NCBI GenBank assembly: GCA_017431745.1
Contig: JAFRKK010000010.1
Location: 124,001 to 188,000 of the forward strand
From: Candidatus Saccharimonadota bacterium
GTDB taxonomy: Bacteria > Patescibacteriota > Saccharimonadia > Saccharimonadales > Saccharimonadaceae
DNA: 64,000 bases
Direction: 5' to 3'
In this document: positions 41,506 to 49,121 of the stretch, in pieces
Position numbering within the stretch: the stretch's first letter is position 1
Layout: every line of letters starts with the position of its first letter
The notes under the pieces: model-generated
Databases searched by the model: none
What the model was told of the DNA's origin: nothing
Seen by the model: the letters and a program-made list of their open reading frames with translations, nothing else
Program-made: the position numbers and the translations under genes

Positions 41506-42864
41506 ATGAAGGGAAAAACACAATTTGTTTGCCAACAGTGTGGGGCAAGTTATCGGAAGTGGATGGGACAGTGCTCTAATTGTTCGGCGTGGAATTCTTT
41601 GGTAGAGCAGGTGGTCTCTGATGATGGTGGAGGCGGTGGCGGAAAGTCGGCTTTAGCGAAAGGGCAAGCATCGGGCAAGAAACTAGATTTTGTGAAAATA
41701 GCGACGATTCAGCCAAGTGATGCGAAGGCGAGACTTTTGACGGAGTTTGCGGATTTAAATATAGTGTTAGGAGGTGGCATATTGATGGGGTCGGTATTGT
41801 TGCTTGCGGGACAGCCAGGGATTGGTAAATCTACTTTGTTGATGCAGATTTGTGCTGAAGTAGCGAAGAAACATAATGTGTTGTATGTTTCAGGTGAGGA
41901 AAGTGCTGGACAGGTGAAGTTAAGGGCGGTGAGGTTGGGAGCGGAATCGGATAGATTGTCGTTTGCAGCTTCGACGTCGGCGAATGATATTGCGAAGACG
42001 ATTGAGTCGGATGAATTTGACCTCGTGATTGTGGATTCAATTCAGACACTGGCGATGGATGAGGTTTCATCGGCGCCGGGGACGGTATCGCAAGTGACGA
42101 ATTCGGGAAATTTGATAATTCGAGCGGCGAAGCGTACCGATACGGCGGTGGTGATTGTGGGTCATGTGACGAAGGAAGGAACTTTGGCTGGGCCAAAAGT
42201 GCTAGAGCATTTAGTGGATGTGGTTTTGCAGTTTGAAGGCGATAGGTATGGTGGGTTTAAAACGGTGCGGGCGGTGAAAAACCGGTTTGGTTCGACAAAC
42301 GAGGTGGCAATTTTTGAAATGCTGGGTTCAGGACTACATGAGGTGGAGAACCCGTCGGCGGCACTACTCGCGGAACGGACAAATACGGATGGTTCGGTGA
42401 TTTTAGCCACTTTGAACGGGAATCGGCCGATTTTGGTGGAAATACAGGCGTTAGCAACAAAAACGAATTTTGGTTATCCGAAACGGACGGCGAGTGGGTT
42501 TGATTTAAATCGGTTGAATTTGTTGATTGCGGTATTAGAAAAACGGACGAAACTAAAATTATCAGATAAGGATATATTCATTAATGTAGTAGGCGGGATG
42601 AAACTGGCTGATTCGGCGGCGGATCTTGCGGTTTGTATGGCGATTGCGTCGGCGGTGGCGGGGAGAAAGTTAGGCGAAGAATATGTGGTATTTGGTGAGG
42701 TGGGGCTAGGCGGTGAAATTCGTTCGGCGTTTCGAGCAGACCAAAGAATTGCGGAGGCGAAGAAGTTAGGGTTTAAGCACGCGATTGCGCCTTCTACAAT
42801 TCGCGACAAGTTTGTGGTACCGGTGAAAGATTTACGGGAAACATTAATCAGGTATGTAAAATGA
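41506..42864 (+). CDS. radA: DNA repair protein RadA
   Basis: The 452-residue RadA/Sms promotes branch migration in recombination. It has the N-terminal zinc finger CQQCGASYRKWMGQCSNC, Walker A GQPGIGKSTLL, the RadA-specific KNRFG, and a C-terminal Lon-like domain (KDIFINVVGGMKLADSAADL, VFGEVGLGGEIR) without a protease Ser. It overlaps ruvC by 4 bp, forming a radA-ruvC-ruvA repair operon. Confidence 0.96.
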   Translation: MKGKTQFVCQQCGASYRKWMGQCSNCSAWNSLVEQVVSDDGGGGGGKSALAKGQASGKKLDFVKIATIQPSDAKARLLTEFADLNIVLGGGILMGSVLLLAGQPGIGKSTLLMQICAEVAKKHNVLYVSGEESAGQVKLRAVRLGAESDRLSFAASTSANDIAKTIESDEFDLVIVDSIQTLAMDEVSSAPGTVSQVTNSGNLIIRAAKRTDTAVVIVGHVTKEGTLAGPKVLEHLVDVVLQFEGDRYGGFKTVRAVKNRFGSTNEVAIFEMLGSGLHEVENPSAALLAERTNTDGSVILATLNGNRPILVEIQALATKTNFGYPKRTASGFDLNRLNLLIAVLEKRTKLKLSDKDIFINVVGGMKLADSAADLAVCMAIASAVAGRKLGEEYVVFGEVGLGGEIRSAFRADQRIAEAKKLGFKHAIAPSTIRDKFVVPVKDLRETLIRYVK

Positions 42865-43379
42865 AAATATTAGGGATTGACCCGGGACTAGGTCGGTGTG
42901 GATTTGGATTAATAGATGCAGTGAATCGTTCGGGCGCTAAAGCGTTGGATTATGGTGTGGTAACGACGACAGTGGATGCGCCACTACCTGCGCGTTTAAA
43001 AGAATTATACGATTCCCTGAATGAAGTATTTGACCAAACTCAGCCGGAAGTAGTAGCAGTAGAAAAATTATTCTTTTCCAAAAATATTACAACCGGTATT
43101 GCTGTAGCGGAGGCTAGGGGAATTGTGTTGCTCGTTGCAGAGCAACGCGGATTATTGGTGTACGAATATTCACCGAATGAAATTAAGAAAACTTTGACCG
43201 GATATGGTGCAGCAGAAAAAGGTCAAATCCAAGAAATGGTACGCGTTCATTTAGGTTTAGATAAAAAACCACGACCGGATGATGCGGCGGATGCTCTTGC
43301 TGCAGCGATTACTTGTAGTTTCCTGTATGAATACGGGCAGAATGATGAATATAAGTTTTCTAATAATCGGAGAAAGTGA
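42861..43379 (+). CDS. ruvC: Holliday junction endonuclease RuvC
   Basis: The 172-residue nuclease resolves Holliday junctions. The acidic active site is visible: D in GIDPGLGRCGFG, E in VVAVEKLFFSKN, and the pair in PRPDDAADALAAA. The length is standard. It overlaps radA by 4 bp and is followed by ruvA after 12 bp; ruvB is not in the window. Confidence 0.96.
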   Translation: MKILGIDPGLGRCGFGLIDAVNRSGAKALDYGVVTTTVDAPLPARLKELYDSLNEVFDQTQPEVVAVEKLFFSKNITTGIAVAEARGIVLLVAEQRGLLVYEYSPNEIKKTLTGYGAAEKGQIQEMVRVHLGLDKKPRPDDAADALAAAITCSFLYEYGQNDEYKFSNNRRK

Positions 43380-43385
43380 TAGAAT
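43377..43385 (+). promoter_or_regulatory. Extended -10, leaderless-type promoter for ruvA
   Basis: TGA-TAGAAT overlaps the ruvC stop and ends 7 nt before the ruvA ATG, suggesting an internal leaderless start in the operon. Confidence 0.5.
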
Positions 43386-43391
43386 AATAAT

Positions 43392-43973
43392 ATGATTGCG
43401 CATATCAAGGGTAAGGTAGAGGAAAAATTTGGTCTAAATGGCCTGATTATAGATGTTAATGGTGTAGGTTATGAAATGTTGGTGCCAGCGCCAGATTTTG
43501 AGAGCGTTAATTTAGGCGAGGGAAAAAAGTTTTTCACTTACCATCAAGTGCGCGAAAACGCGGAAGAATTGTATGGGTTTTCATCGCTGACAGCCAAGAA
43601 GATTTTTGAACTGTTAATTTCGGTACAAGGTGTAGGACCAAAGGCTGGAATTGCGATTATGTCGCTTGCGGAAGCGGAAGAAGTACGTAATGCAATCGCT
43701 AATGCGGATGCGGTGTTTATTAGTAAAGCCGCTGGCGTGGGCAAAAAATCTGCCGAGCGAGTAATTGTGGACTTGAAGGATAAAGTAGGGATTCCGAGCC
43801 GTTATGGCGCCACAGAAATTAAAACTAATTCAGTAACAACTGAACCAGACGAAGCCCTAGATGCGCTTATAGCCTTAGGCTTCCCATTGAAAGAAGCTAC
43901 AGCAGCACTAGAAAAAGTTGATAACAACTTGCCAGTCGAAGACCGCATCCGCGCGGCTCTAAAAAACCGATAA
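43392..43973 (+). CDS. ruvA: Holliday junction DNA helicase subunit RuvA
   Basis: RuvA binds the four-way junction and loads RuvB. The 193-residue protein has the N-terminal OB fold (IAHIKGKVEEKFGLNGLIID), two helix-hairpin-helix motifs (LISVQGVGPKAGIAIMS and KAAGVGKKSAERVIVDLKDK) and the C-terminal domain III (ALDALIALGFPLKEATAAL) that contacts RuvB. The length is standard. Confidence 0.96.
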   Translation: MIAHIKGKVEEKFGLNGLIIDVNGVGYEMLVPAPDFESVNLGEGKKFFTYHQVRENAEELYGFSSLTAKKIFELLISVQGVGPKAGIAIMSLAEAEEVRNAIANADAVFISKAAGVGKKSAERVIVDLKDKVGIPSRYGATEIKTNSVTTEPDEALDALIALGFPLKEATAALEKVDNNLPVEDRIRAALKNR

Positions 43974-44140
43974 AATTTAGTGGGGGGTTGCAAAATTTTA
44001 AAGGGTATGCTAGAGTGCTGGCAGGGTTGTTCTTTGGGAGTTAGTGAGTAAAAATTCACGAGCTGCTCTCGGTTCGTGGGCGGAGAGAGGCTCACTAAAC
44101 GGCTTTTCTAGGGTAGTTAAAGTTGCCTCAGAAAGGATAT
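43974..44140 (+). ncRNA. Structured intergenic RNA candidate
   Basis: Starting with TTTAGTGGGGGGTTGCAA (-35-like TTGCAA and TAGAGT 17 bp later), the region holds nested stems: TTAGTGAG (44041-44048) with CTCACTAA (44091-44098), enclosing CACGA (44057-44061) with TCGTG (44074-44078). The loop CTCTC (44066-44070) can pair with GAGAG (44083-44087) outside the inner stem, a possible pseudoknot. It matches no riboswitch, SRP, 6S or tmRNA pattern I know. Confidence 0.4.
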
Positions 44141-44215
44141 ATGGTACAGATTGCTCTGTTTATCATAAATCGTAATGAACGAGATGATGAACCAAAGAAA
44201 AAATCTGTTAAGTAG
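44141..44215 (+). CDS. Possible 24-residue basic micro-protein
   Basis: ATG preceded by AGAAAGGA opens 24 codons: MVQIALFIINRNERDD then EPKKKSVK. A perfect 12-bp hairpin overlaps its last codons and stop. It has the same plan as the micro-ORF at 25371 (shared promoter block, similar size, basic end, hairpin over the stop). It could be a real peptide, a leader peptide or a chance frame in a small RNA. Confidence 0.4.
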   Translation: MVQIALFIINRNERDDEPKKKSVK

Positions 44216-44230
44216 AAATACTTAACAGAT
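44203..44230 (+). terminator. Hairpin over the micro-ORF stop
   Basis: ATCTGTTAAGTA-GAAA-TACTTAACAGAT, a 12-bp perfect stem with a GNRA loop, followed by AACCCTTTTT. Confidence 0.7.
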
Positions 44231-44240
44231 AACCCTTTTT

Positions 44241-44269
44241 AAAAGAAGTCTTCCTAGAGGGCTTCTTTT
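44241..44269 (+). terminator. Second hairpin before the FISUMP gene
   Basis: AAAAGAAG.C and G.CTTCTTTT pair across TTCCTAGAG. The rest of the gap to 44431 (about 160 bp) shows only AT-rich upstream DNA and an AAAGGAGG ribosome binding site. Confidence 0.65.
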
Positions 44270-44431
44270 GTAGTTTTATTATAACAAATATGTGGGAAAA
44301 ATCAATAGTGGAGTGGGAATGTGTATGGAAATTTGGGGGAAAGTGGTATTGCTTTTTGTGGGGAAGTGGTGTAGAATTAGAGTAATCGGGGAGGGATTAG
44401 GTCACAAATAAAGGTCACAAAGGAGGAAGAA

Positions 44432-45988
44432 GTGATTTTTACTATCACGAAGAAGTTGATGAAGCGCGCTGGGCTGATGATGATTATAATGCTTAGCGTG
44501 ATTTTTAGTGTGGTGGCAGGAGAGGTAAATGGAGTTTGGGCTACAACTTCTACGCTGACCATTAGCGTAACAGATAGCGTATCTCTCAACATCCTCCCTA
44601 ACGGCACAACTGGCACCTTTGCCACTTCAGACACTAGTACTAATAATATTAGTGTTAGTACCACTAATGGTACTGGTTATACACTAGGCATTAAAGCCAG
44701 TACAGAAGGTAGTAACGCCCTAAATGGAGCAAATAGTACTAGCATCCCCTCCCACACCATTACATCAGGCGTTAGTGAAACTAACTATAATGATGATACC
44801 TATGCCTCTACTAATAACCTAAATAATACTTGGGGTTATAGACCAAGTAAACTAAACTCCACAGCAAACTCTAACTATCTCCCAGGCCCTACTAGTGCTA
44901 GTACAGCTATCACTCTAGATAAGACTACTTCAGCTAACCCATCTACAGCTAATAACTATAATCTAGCTATTGGCGTAAGAGTTGATGGTAATACTGTTGC
45001 AGGAGCTTATTCTAATACCTTTATCATAACCGTAGTAGCTAACCCATCAATCTATTCCATCACCTACAATAAGAACACTACAGACACCGTATCAGGCATG
45101 CCAACTAACGTAGTAAACCAAGAAACATCTAGTGAAACAGTCACCCTAGCAAATAATACTCCAACTAGAACTGGCTACACTTTCCAAGACTGGTGTACAG
45201 TACAAGTAGCAGACGGAGCTGATTGTACTGGTACATCCTACTCGGCTGGTGACAACTGGACTATTGACCAAACACAAGCCTCAAATTCTCTGTCGCTATA
45301 TGCTAGATGGAAAGCAAGTACTAACCAATACTGCACTAACTGGGCCACCTGTATGCAAAATACCGAAACTCCACCAGCCTGCGGTACTACCATGACTGAT
45401 GGCCGTGATGGTAATACCTACACCACTGCCACTATAGGCAGTAAATGCTGGATGACCCAAAACTTAAGGTTTAACGGCACCGAACTTAAAGTAGGAGAGT
45501 CAAATGTCACTAGCAACATAACTATATCACAGTATTATAGCTTAGATTCAGCCGATTCAAGCTATGCTAACCATTGCGATAACACCAATGGTTACAACTA
45601 TCCTTGCATCAAGACTTCAACTGACACTAATTATGGTACCTATTACAACTATTGTGCAGCCAGCGCTAATGAAGTCTGTAATAATAGCCAACAAAAAGAT
45701 GCATCCAGAAGCGTCTGCCCAGCTGGCTGGACCTTACCTACCCAAGCAAACTTAAATGCAGTACCTCAAAAAGATTCCCACTTTACAGCCGCTGCCGGCC
45801 TCGCCGGGATCTACAACAGCGGTTCGCTGAACTACGCTGGCACGGGCGGTAACTGGTGGGCCTCTACAGCAGGTAGTGCTACGAGTCAGTACAGCCTCTA
45901 CTACAGCAGCGACAACGGCGGCTTCTGGCGCGTCAACCGCTACTACAAGTACCGCGGGAGTTCAGTTAGGTGTGTTAGGGCTGCTTAG
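44432..45988 (+). CDS. FISUMP-domain surface protein with a possible hypervariable C-terminus
   Basis: The 518-residue product starts at GTG behind AAAGGAGG, with a signal peptide (about 1-38). Then come a Thr/Asn/Ser-rich beta region (about 40-210), an InlB-type repeat (about 212-290: SITYNKNTTDTVSGMP, GYTFQDWCT, LYARWK) and a FISUMP domain (about 315-518: TDGRDGNTYTTATIGSKCWM, then GNWWASTA and the ending SSVRCVRAA). Base use is unlike neighbours: C-rich, G-poor codons for most of the gene, then an abrupt switch near 45790 to GC-rich codons (GGC, TAC, AGC, AAC, CGC). It is a likely surface ligand-binding protein. Confidence 0.75.
   Translation: MIFTITKKLMKRAGLMMIIMLSVIFSVVAGEVNGVWATTSTLTISVTDSVSLNILPNGTTGTFATSDTSTNNISVSTTNGTGYTLGIKASTEGSNALNGANSTSIPSHTITSGVSETNYNDDTYASTNNLNNTWGYRPSKLNSTANSNYLPGPTSASTAITLDKTTSANPSTANNYNLAIGVRVDGNTVAGAYSNTFIITVVANPSIYSITYNKNTTDTVSGMPTNVVNQETSSETVTLANNTPTRTGYTFQDWCTVQVADGADCTGTSYSAGDNWTIDQTQASNSLSLYARWKASTNQYCTNWATCMQNTETPPACGTTMTDGRDGNTYTTATIGSKCWMTQNLRFNGTELKVGESNVTSNITISQYYSLDSADSSYANHCDNTNGYNYPCIKTSTDTNYGTYYNYCAASANEVCNNSQQKDASRSVCPAGWTLPTQANLNAVPQKDSHFTAAAGLAGIYNSGSLNYAGTGGNWWASTAGSATSQYSLYYSSDNGGFWRVNRYYKYRGSSVRCVRAA
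45793..45970 (+). other. GC-rich segment resembling a DGR variable repeat
   Basis: This 3' part of the FISUMP gene is GC-richer than the rest and full of NNC codons for Tyr, Ser, Asn, Asp and Arg (residues ...SLYYSSDNGGFWRVNRYYKY...). A perfect 12-13-bp hairpin (46027-46054) follows the stop. In diversity-generating retroelements the variable repeat lies at the end of a ligand-binding domain with a hairpin downstream. No reverse transcriptase or template repeat is visible here. Confidence 0.35.
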
Positions 45989-46026
45989 GCTCGCGCCCTC
46001 CTGTCCTCCACCGGACGAGTGAGTGA

Positions 46027-46054
46027 GCCAATATGAAATACTTGTATTTCATAT
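46027..46054. repeat. Perfect hairpin downstream of the FISUMP gene
   Basis: CAATATGAAATAC / GTATTTCATATTG with 2 unpaired bases (or 12 bp with a 4-nt loop). A second small hairpin, AGACGC-AAA-GCGTCT, lies near 46074-46088. It could be a cruciform, terminator or homing hairpin. Confidence 0.7.
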
Positions 46055-46123
46055 TGCGAGCCACGAGGAACGGAAGACGCAAAGCGTCTACCGGAGAAAC
46101 TTTCGTTCTGGCCTGGGGTTGGA

Positions 46124-47092
46124 TTAGGTGAGGGGGAGGTGGGTGATTTTGAGGGAATCTGGGTTTTCGAGGTTGCCAGTGACAGAGGCGGCGGCGAGGA
46201 GGGGCTCAAGGTTTTTGAATTTAGCGTTTTGATATTTGAGATAGCTTAATGCTGCAAATTGCATTTGTTGGTGTTTTTCTTTTGTGATGGCGTCTAGTGG
46301 TGTGCCGTGAATGCTGGATTTGCGGTATTTTACTTCAGTGAAATAAATGTAGTTGTCTTTGGTAGAAATAATATCAATTTCGTAAAAATGGGTTTTGTGA
46401 TTTTTTGCAATGATGGTGTGGCCGAGGTTTGTTAGATAATCTGCGACGGCTTGTTCGGCTTTTTTGCCAATAGTAGTAGTGTTTTTATGAATGGGTTTGA
46501 TGGGTTCAAAACCAGAAAGAGATTTACAAGGCTCGAAGGATTGGCGATGTTCGGGGGTGAGGCCATATTGATAGATGGCTTCGACGTGGGATTTAGTGCC
46601 GTAGCCGACGTGGTTGTTGAATCCGTATTTTGGGTATTTTTCGGCAAGTTTAATCATATAGTTATCTCGAGCGACTTTGGCGATGATGGAGGCGGCAGAG
46701 ATTTCGCGAATTTTATTGTCGCCTTTGATGCAGGTGGTGGTGAATTTTTCTAGCGGAGTGTTCTTTAGAAAGTTGACTTTGCCGTCGATGATAATCTGGG
46801 AAAAAGGCGTGTGAAGCGATTGAACTTGCTTCACGGCTTTTTTGGTAGCGAGGATGAGGGCTTTTGAAATGCCGAGATTATCGAGCTGATTTGCGGAAAT
46901 CCAGCCGAGGCCGGTGGCGGAATTTTCGAGAATCAACTTGTTTAGTTCTTCACGTTTTTTGGCGGTGAGTTTTTTGGAGTCTTTAAGTTCGCTGAACCAA
47001 GGTTGTTCTGTTTCGGGGAGGATTACGGCGCCCACAACAAGCGGGCCCGCCAAGGGCCCGCGTCCAACTTCATCGATACCGAGAATTGCCAT
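46124..47092 (-). CDS. rnhB: Ribonuclease HII fused to a YraN-like nuclease domain
   Basis: Residues 1-200 are RNase HII, which removes RNA primers and misincorporated ribonucleotides: ILGIDEVGRGPLAGPLVVGA, ELKDSKKLT, IIIDGKVNF and SIIAKVARD carry the acidic site. Residues about 205-322 are a YraN (UPF0102) domain: GKKAEQAVADYLTNLGH, YEIDIIS and YFTEVKYRKS show the E-(x)D-ExK layout of a PD-(D/E)XK-like nuclease. In most bacteria these are adjacent genes (rnhB-yraN); here they are joined. It overlaps rplS by 1 bp. Confidence 0.9.
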   Translation of the reverse strand: MAILGIDEVGRGPLAGPLVVGAVILPETEQPWFSELKDSKKLTAKKREELNKLILENSATGLGWISANQLDNLGISKALILATKKAVKQVQSLHTPFSQIIIDGKVNFLKNTPLEKFTTTCIKGDNKIREISAASIIAKVARDNYMIKLAEKYPKYGFNNHVGYGTKSHVEAIYQYGLTPEHRQSFEPCKSLSGFEPIKPIHKNTTTIGKKAEQAVADYLTNLGHTIIAKNHKTHFYEIDIISTKDNYIYFTEVKYRKSSIHGTPLDAITKEKHQQMQFAALSYLKYQNAKFKNLEPLLAAASVTGNLENPDSLKITHLPLT

Positions 47093-47556
47093 TAAGCTTC
47101 CTTCGCGGGAGCTTTTGATTCCTCTTCCGGGGTTTCTTTGGTTGTTTCGGTTGGTTGTTTCACTTCTTCCTCTGGCACTGTGACGTCATTTACGGCAGTG
47201 CGGTCAAAATCTTTGCCGCGGAGGCGAGCAGATTTACCACTACGTTCGCGGAGGTAGCTCAAATTGTTACGACGAACTTTCGAGCGCTTGGTGATAACGA
47301 TTTTCTCGACAAGTGGGGAGTGAATGAGGTAGGATTTCTCCACGCCAACACCGGAGGTGACTTTGCGAACAACGATGCGAGCGGTGTGAGAATCTTTGCG
47401 ATCAACACGAATTACGACACCCTCAAAAGTCTGAGAGCGGAACTTGTTACCTTCTTTAATCTTTTGGGTGACTCGGACAGTATCACCGGAGCGAACGTCG
47501 ACTACGGCTTTCTTTTTCTGGGCGTCACCGATTTGCTTTAAAATATTAACACTCAT
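47092..47556 (-). CDS. rplS: Large ribosomal subunit protein bL19 with acidic tail
   Basis: bL19 sits at the ribosomal subunit interface. The first 115 residues are normal (VRSGDTVRVTQKIKEGNKFR, GVGVEKSYLIHSPLVEKI, VRRNNLSYLRERSGKSARL). The last 40 form a Glu/Thr/Pro/Lys-rich low-complexity tail (EEEVKQPTETTKE...). The standard protein is about 115 residues, so the tail is an addition like those on bL25 and bS20 here. Confidence 0.95.
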   Translation of the reverse strand: MSVNILKQIGDAQKKKAVVDVRSGDTVRVTQKIKEGNKFRSQTFEGVVIRVDRKDSHTARIVVRKVTSGVGVEKSYLIHSPLVEKIVITKRSKVRRNNLSYLRERSGKSARLRGKDFDRTAVNDVTVPEEEVKQPTETTKETPEEESKAPAKEA

Positions 47557-47630
47557 ATTTACCTTTATTATTTAACGATTAGTAGCTATTTTATCATATA
47601 ATCTGTAAAATATCAAGGGTTTTATAGGAA

Positions 47631-48620
47631 TTAGACGTTGAATTTGAATTCAACGACATCGCCGTCTTGCATAATGTAAGTTTTGCCCTCTAGCCGGAGC
47701 TTGCCGGCGGCTTTGACAGCTTGTTCGGAGCCGAGTTCTTTGAGGTCGTCGTAGTTTGCGATTTGGGCAGCAATGAAGCCGCGTTCGAAATCGGTGTGGA
47801 TGGTGCCGGCGGCTTCGGGAGCGGTGGAACCTTTTTTGATGGTCCAGGCGCGACATTCCTTTTTGCCGGCGGTGAGGAAGGATTGGAGGTTTAATGTATC
47901 GTAGGCGGCTTTGATGAGTTCTTCCAAGGCATCGTGTTCAACACCGTAGCTCTTTAAGAATTCTTTACGTTCTTCACGGGACATGCCGGACATTTCTTCT
48001 TCGAGTTTGGCGTTGACAAAGATTGCTTTTGCGGGTTTGACGAGGTCTTTTAGTTTTGCCTGTAGAGCTTGATCTGCGAGCCCTTGTTCATCGACATTAA
48101 ACATGTATATTACTGGTTTGTCGGTGAGGAATGGGATGTTTTCGTCATTTGGGTCCTTTTTGCGTTTGGCTTCAATTTTGGCTTTGGTTTCTTCGTCGGC
48201 GAGTTGGAGTTCTAGATTGATGATATCGATGTCGTCTTTGGCTTGTTTTAAAATGTCATCTTCGGGCTTATTGTCGGCACGAACGATATCGTCGTTTTTG
48301 AAGGCGCGAACAACGTGGCAAATAGCCTGACATTCGCGGATGTGAGCGAGGAATTTGTTGCCGAGACCTTCGCCCTTGGATGCGCCCGCGACTAAGCCAG
48401 CGATATCAACGAATTCAACAGTGGCAGGGACGACTTTGTCGGTGTCGTACATTTTGGCGAGGACATTTAGACGTTCGTCGGGGACTGGAACAATGCCGAC
48501 ATTTGGCTCGATGGTTGCAAAAGGATAGTTGGCGGCAAGTGCGCCAGCGTTCGTCAAGGCATTAAATAGTGTAGATTTGCCAACATTTGGCAAGCCGACG
48601 ATTCCGATCTTTAAATTCAT
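47631..48620 (-). CDS. ychF: Redox-regulated ATPase YchF
   Basis: The 329-residue Obg-family ATPase binds ribosomes and ATP. It has G1 GIVGLPNVGKSTLFNALT, G3 DIAGLVAGASKGEG, the altered G4 FNVDEQ typical of YchF (ATP rather than GTP), a helical insert and a C-terminal TGS domain (AWTIKKGSTAPEAAGTIH, YIMQDGDVVEFKFNV). ATG 48620 is preferred over the in-frame TTG at 48626. Copies of its first codons and upstream DNA recur at 49621 and 50511. Confidence 0.96.
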   Translation of the reverse strand: MNLKIGIVGLPNVGKSTLFNALTNAGALAANYPFATIEPNVGIVPVPDERLNVLAKMYDTDKVVPATVEFVDIAGLVAGASKGEGLGNKFLAHIRECQAICHVVRAFKNDDIVRADNKPEDDILKQAKDDIDIINLELQLADEETKAKIEAKRKKDPNDENIPFLTDKPVIYMFNVDEQGLADQALQAKLKDLVKPAKAIFVNAKLEEEMSGMSREERKEFLKSYGVEHDALEELIKAAYDTLNLQSFLTAGKKECRAWTIKKGSTAPEAAGTIHTDFERGFIAAQIANYDDLKELGSEQAVKAAGKLRLEGKTYIMQDGDVVEFKFNV

Positions 48621-48684
48621 AACCAACCTATGTATCTGTTATATTGTCTATAATTATAGCATATTTTAGTGTATAATTTACGAT

Positions 48685-49047
48685 ATGGATATTGTGGATG
48701 CGGTTTTGAAGAAGGTTGAGAATCCTTATGGTCGGCCGACTGATATAATTGGTTTTGCTTCAGAAGGAAGGAATATTGCAGATGCTCTTTTACCTATGGT
48801 AGGTCAAAAAGAGATATGTTTTTTTGACGAAAAATTGAAATCAGATTTAACTTTTCATTACCTTGATTTTGCTGATATGCTAGAAAAAACTGAAATCATG
48901 ATTTTTACCATCGAATTACCAAACGAATATTATAATCAACTAAATAAACTAAATAAGGAAGTAAAAATTTTTATTCCAAAAAACTTAGTGAGAACAATTA
49001 CAATTCTAGAAGAAAAGCAGTTTGGTAATAACTTGGTCTTACTCTAA
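48685..49047 (+). CDS. Small Rossmann-like protein in the accessory slot
   Basis: The 120-residue product has alternating beta strands and helices (TDIIGFASEGRNIADALLP, KEICFFDEKLK, EIMIFTIELP, EVKIFIPKNL), suggesting a small Rossmann fold with some similarity to the N-terminal domain of MurD-like ligases; this is a fold guess only. The ATG lies 8 nt after TATAAT. It is convergent with the nuclease-like gene at 49122, so the two are not an operon. Confidence 0.5.
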   Translation: MDIVDAVLKKVENPYGRPTDIIGFASEGRNIADALLPMVGQKEICFFDEKLKSDLTFHYLDFADMLEKTEIMIFTIELPNEYYNQLNKLNKEVKIFIPKNLVRTITILEEKQFGNNLVLL

Positions 49048-49121
49048 CAAAAAAGAAAGCCCCGAACCTGTGCATATCCATCACTGCCTGGCGGACTTTC
49101 GATATCTTTATTATATTATAC

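Noticed and set aside
43974-44140. Known riboswitch, SRP RNA, 6S RNA or RNase P RNA
   Set aside because: Conserved core sequences of these classes were not seen; the fold is reported only as a candidate.
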